From NCBI GenBank assembly GCA_046565865.1, contig JBKHXU010000138.1:1-6848 (forward strand): a DNA stretch of 6,848 nucleotides, in the 5' to 3' direction. This document shows positions 4,925 through 6,848 of the stretch, piece after piece. The first letter of the stretch is position 1; each line of letters opens with the position of its first letter. The notes beneath the pieces were generated by a model that saw nothing but the letters and a program-made list of their open reading frames with translations, did no database searches and was not told the DNA's origin. A program made the translations under genes and the position numbers. The stretch is from JBKHXU01 sp046565865. Its GTDB lineage: Bacteria; Pseudomonadota; Gammaproteobacteria; Acidiferrobacterales; Sulfurifustaceae.

Positions 4925-5173
4925 TCAACGTCCGCTTTCGATCTCTCGTTTGATTGCCGCCAATTCTTGCTCGATGGTGGCATATTCGCCGTACGCGTGC
5001 GGCGTTTGCGAGTACCAGTAGCGGCTGTTGCTCGTGTCGCCTTCGATTTTGTGTAGCACGGCGTGAATCCAGCAGGCGATGGGGTCGTTTTCGTCCTGTT
5101 GCACGATCTCGTGCGCGCGGTTCCAGTCGCCGGTGAGGGCGGCGTCGACGGCGTTCAGGAGATCGGTGCGCAT
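4925..5173 (-). CDS. Conserved hypothetical 82-residue protein, paralog B
   Basis: This is the second copy of the 82-residue helical protein at 1764-2012, with 59 of 82 positions identical and no gaps. The core GDWNRAHEIVQQDE-N-DP-I-ACWIHAVLHKIEGD (15-46) differs from copy A at only two residues, although 12 of its 96 bases differ, so most changes there are silent. The N-terminal tip and the region 55-68 vary most. The start at ATG 5173 is where homology with copy A begins; an alternative GTG at 5203 would add ten residues and overlap the TAG stop of the upstream broken lipoprotein gene (TAGTG), which could couple the two. No good ribosome binding site is seen for either start. Function is unknown; the level of constraint argues for a functional protein rather than a decaying duplicate. 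Confidence 0.8.
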   Translation of the reverse strand: MRTDLLNAVDAALTGDWNRAHEIVQQDENDPIACWIHAVLHKIEGDTSNSRYWYSQTPHAYGEYATIEQELAAIKREIESGR

Positions 5174-5202
5174 GGGGCGGGATATGCGTTTCGGTCGGCT
5201 CA

Positions 5203-5378
5203 CTACTTCGGTATGCGCTTGAGCGCGTCGCTGCCCCAGCCGATGAGCTTGCCGTCGTTGAACACCAGCGGCGTCAGTTCGTCGTCGGTGATTTGGTCGT
5301 CGCGCTGTTTCATGTAGGTGTAATGGTATTGCACGCCGCTAACAAAACGGCCAGCACCGCTAAACCAATCCGTGTCAT
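5203..5378 (-). pseudogene. Small lipoprotein gene broken by a frameshift or internal deletion
   Basis: The ATG at 5378, preceded by GAGGA, begins a textbook lipoprotein signal peptide, MTRIGLAVLAVLLAAC, with lipobox LAAC (Cys codon at 5331-5333). The frame then ends at a TGA (5310-5312) after only 22 residues. In another frame, from about 5332 to the TAG at 5203-5205, a well-formed protein body continues: VQYHYTYMKQRDDQ, ITDDELTPLVFNDGKLIGWG, SDALKRIPK. TPLVF.DGKL.GWG resembles the C-terminus of small DUF3192/BamE-like lipoproteins. Adding one base just after the Cys codon would fuse the two into a 59-residue lipoprotein. Alternatively a deletion removed the segment that usually lies between lipobox and body in BamE-like proteins; GGCGTGC at the junction could be the deletion site. 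A sequencing error is also possible. Paralog B lies immediately downstream. Confidence 0.65.
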
Positions 5379-5528
5379 GTAGTCCTCACTGGGTTGACGC
5401 TGGGCGACGCCAAGTCTACAACGTCCGCCGCGCGGTGCCATCCATCCAGACCGCGTTGCCACTAATCGGGAAAGACGTTTCCGGTTGGCGCGCATCGTTT
5501 ATGTTCCCGGCGTCCGTCCTACAACGAC

Positions 5529-5543
5529 AAGGAGGAAACCGTG
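5529..5543 (+). promoter_or_regulatory. Strong ribosome binding site fixing a GTG start
   Basis: AAGGAGG (5529-5535) stands five bases before GTG (5541-5543), which begins the signal peptide of the OmpA-like lipoprotein. This settles the non-ATG start. Confidence 0.85.
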
Positions 5544-6290
5544 AATCGTTATACGACAGCCCTGACGGCAACCGCGGCGGCGCTGGCGCTCGGCGCCTGT
5601 GTCAGCACCGGCAAGTACGAAAAGCTCGAGGCCGACAAGAACAAAGAGATCGCGACGCTGAAACAGCAGACGACGACGCTCGAAAGCGAGCGCGCCGCGC
5701 TGTCCGACCAGATCGCCGGACTCGCGAAAGAGAAGACGTCGCTGCAAGAGCAGATCGCGGCGTTGGAAAAGGAGAAGACGGCGCTGCAGAGCAGCAGCCA
5801 GCAGAATCAGGAACAGTACGACGCGCTGGTGAAGAAACTTTCGGCCGAGGTCGAGCGCGGCCAACTGCAAGTACGGCAGTACAAGAACATGCTATCGGTC
5901 GACGTCGCCGAAAAAATCTTCTTCGATTCCGGGCGCGCGGTGCTGAAGGACAGCGGCAAGGAAGTGCTCGGCAAGGTCGCCGAGGCGCTGAAGTCGTACG
6001 AGGACAAGGTGATCCGCGTCGTCGGCTACACCGACAACGTACCGATCGCCAAGGCGATGCAGAAAGTCTTCCCCAGCAACTGGGAGCTGTCCGTCGCGCG
6101 CGCGACGAACGTCGTGCGATTTTTGCAAGACGCCGGCGTGCCGCCGGAGCGCATGGTCGCCGCCGGTCGCGGCGAATACTCGCCGGTGGCCGAGAACGAC
6201 ACGCCGGAGGGCCGGCAGAAGAACCGCCGTATCGAGATCATGCTGATCGACCGCAATCTCGCCGACGAGCTGACCACCGCCAAGCAGTAA
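5541..6290 (+). CDS. OmpA/MotB-family peptidoglycan-binding lipoprotein with coiled-coil stalk
   Basis: A 249-residue envelope protein expected to sit in the outer membrane and bind peptidoglycan. It begins with a lipoprotein signal peptide (1-19) and lipobox LGAC with the lipidated Cys at 20; Val follows, so there is no inner-membrane retention signal at +2. Residues about 25-110 form a long coiled coil, including a 14-residue tandem repeat. An OmpA-like domain fills about 117-238: KIFFDSG (125-131), GYTDNVPI (162-169) with the diaminopimelate-binding Asp 165, NWELSVARA (180-188) with the partner Arg 187, and NRRIEI (228-233). GYTDNVPI and NWELS are closer to MotB/YiaD-type domains than to classical OmpA. 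Start GTG with strong ribosome binding site. Its upstream gap of about 160 bases is shared with the broken lipoprotein gene, which is transcribed divergently. A structural or cell-wall-tethering role is well supported by family; the exact partner is unknown. Confidence 0.93.
   Translation: MNRYTTALTATAAALALGACVSTGKYEKLEADKNKEIATLKQQTTTLESERAALSDQIAGLAKEKTSLQEQIAALEKEKTALQSSSQQNQEQYDALVKKLSAEVERGQLQVRQYKNMLSVDVAEKIFFDSGRAVLKDSGKEVLGKVAEALKSYEDKVIRVVGYTDNVPIAKAMQKVFPSNWELSVARATNVVRFLQDAGVPPERMVAAGRGEYSPVAENDTPEGRQKNRRIEIMLIDRNLADELTTAKQ
5709..5792 (+). repeat. Two tandem 14-codon units in the coiled coil
   Basis: Residues 57-70 and 71-84 of the OmpA-like lipoprotein share the pattern QIA-x-L-x-KEKT-x-LQ. 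Each unit is two heptads, so the duplication lengthens the stalk while keeping the coiled-coil register. Confidence 0.75.
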
Positions 6291-6313
6291 AAGCAGTTCG
6301 TTTACTCACCGCT

Positions 6314-6348
6314 CGCCCCTTCACGTTGCCCACAAGGGTGGAGGGGCG
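6314..6348. terminator. Stem-loop between convergent genes, probable bidirectional terminator
   Basis: CGCCCCTTCAC (6314-6324) pairs with GTGGAGGGGCG (6338-6348), 11 pairs with one G-U, across a 13-base loop. It fills the 60-base gap between the OmpA-like gene stop (6290) and the stop of the minus-strand GGDEF gene (6351). Position and stability favour termination in both directions, but the T-run is poor on both strands. Confidence 0.5.
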
Positions 6349-6350
6349 TG

Positions 6351-6848
6351 TTAAATATCGGTGATGCGATCGCCGCCGGCCTTGAGCGAGGCATGGATGT
6401 GGGCGTCGATCTGGACCAAGAACTCTTTGTCGCGCATTGGCGTTTCGAATTGCGCTATGCCGAGCGAAAGCGTGACGGTCAGCGGCGGTTCGCCGGGCGC
6501 GAGCGTAATCGGTAGCGCCCGCGCTTGAACTTTAAGTCGGTCAGCGAGCTGACGCGCCGCGGCGAGATCGCAGTCGGGTAGAAATACATAGATGTACCGA
6601 CTCTCGTTGATCGCCAGCAGATCCGTCGGCCGGGTTTGGTCCAGCAGCCAGTAGCCGATCGCCTCGAGCACGCGCAAGCCGGGACCGACGCCGTTGGCTT
6701 TGATGATTTCATCGAGTTTATCGACGGCGAAGCCGACCACGGCGAGCGGCTTGTTGCTCAAGCGGAAGCGGGTAACCAGGCGCGGATAAATGGTGTCGAG
6801 CCAGTATTGGTTGTGCAGCAGCGTTAGCTCGTCGATGTGACTCTGCCG
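6351..6848 (-). CDS. Degenerate GGDEF-domain protein, C-terminal part (5' end outside window)
   Basis: The frame is open to the window edge, giving 165 residues ending at TAA; any N-terminal sensor domain lies beyond. GGDEF domains normally make cyclic di-GMP. The domain start is recognisable (SHIDELTLLHNQYWLDTIYP, read from 6839), followed by PLAVVGFAVDKLDEII with a retained Asp of the usual LDIDHFK strand, VLEAIGYWLLDQTRPTDLLA, and the C-terminal VTLSLGIAQFE (consensus VTLSIGVA). The signature GGDEF is replaced by ESRYI (6591-6605), so diguanylate cyclase activity is very unlikely. An RPTD (6621-6632) lies exactly five residues before it, where the RxxD inhibitory c-di-GMP site sits in normal domains. 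It could be a c-di-GMP receptor, as for some other degenerate GGDEF proteins, or a structural domain. The lack of activity is a strong inference; c-di-GMP binding is tentative. Confidence 0.85.
   Translation of the reverse strand, partial: RQSHIDELTLLHNQYWLDTIYPRLVTRFRLSNKPLAVVGFAVDKLDEIIKANGVGPGLRVLEAIGYWLLDQTRPTDLLAINESRYIYVFLPDCDLAAARQLADRLKVQARALPITLAPGEPPLTVTLSLGIAQFETPMRDKEFLVQIDAHIHASLKAGGDRITDI

Noticed and set aside
5372..6364. A 330-codon + strand frame rich in arginine
   Set aside because: It overlaps the OmpA-like lipoprotein in another frame; the arginine-rich, domain-free sequence is typical of a GC-rich shadow frame.
1..6848. CRISPR array, tRNA, rRNA, transposase or phage structural genes
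   Set aside because: None seen by eye on either strand: no regularly spaced direct repeats, no recognisable tRNA arms, and no matching protein motifs.

Overview
This is a GC-rich window from what looks like a proteobacterial chromosome. A gammaproteobacterium is my best guess, based on two diderm outer-membrane lipoprotein genes, a GGDEF protein, a YaiI-family protein and strong AGGAGG-type ribosome binding sites. No rRNA or tRNA gene, CRISPR array, transposase or phage gene was recognised. The genus cannot be named from the sequence.

Left part (1-1711): a regulatory and toxin-antitoxin block, all on the + strand. It opens inside a HipA-type kinase gene whose N-terminal half and probable hipB partner lie outside the window. 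A gene-free stretch of about 350 bases follows, holding a perfect 18-bp palindrome. Then come a small solitary XRE-family repressor and a complete ParD-like/ParE-like toxin-antitoxin pair whose genes overlap by 13 bases and share a promoter with repeated operator-like elements.

Middle part (1764-5378): mostly conserved genes of unknown function. Two minus-strand genes for an 82-residue soluble protein (1764-2012 and 4925-5173) are clear paralogs, with 59 of 82 residues identical. They flank a short-repeat-bearing spacer (2013-2318), a 506-residue membrane-anchored protein that appears to start at CTG, a YaiI/UPF0178 protein, and an uncharacterised 132-residue protein on the minus strand. Just upstream of the second paralog is a small lipoprotein gene whose signal peptide and conserved C-terminal body lie in different frames, so it appears broken.

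Right part (5541-6848): an OmpA/MotB-like peptidoglycan-binding lipoprotein with a coiled-coil stalk (+ strand). It converges, across a probable shared hairpin terminator, with the C-terminal part of a GGDEF-domain protein (- strand). That GGDEF domain has lost its catalytic signature but keeps an RxxD motif at the expected inhibitory-site position, so it is more likely a c-di-GMP-sensing or structural domain than an active cyclase.

Functionally the window is a mosaic. The TA/regulator block is typical accessory DNA. The central block is a set of unnamed genes with a duplicated member, and the right end is ordinary envelope and signalling genes. I do not see one coherent new multi-gene system. 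The points most worth following are the paralog pair, the degenerate GGDEF domain, the CTG-started membrane protein, the 18-bp palindrome and the broken lipoprotein.
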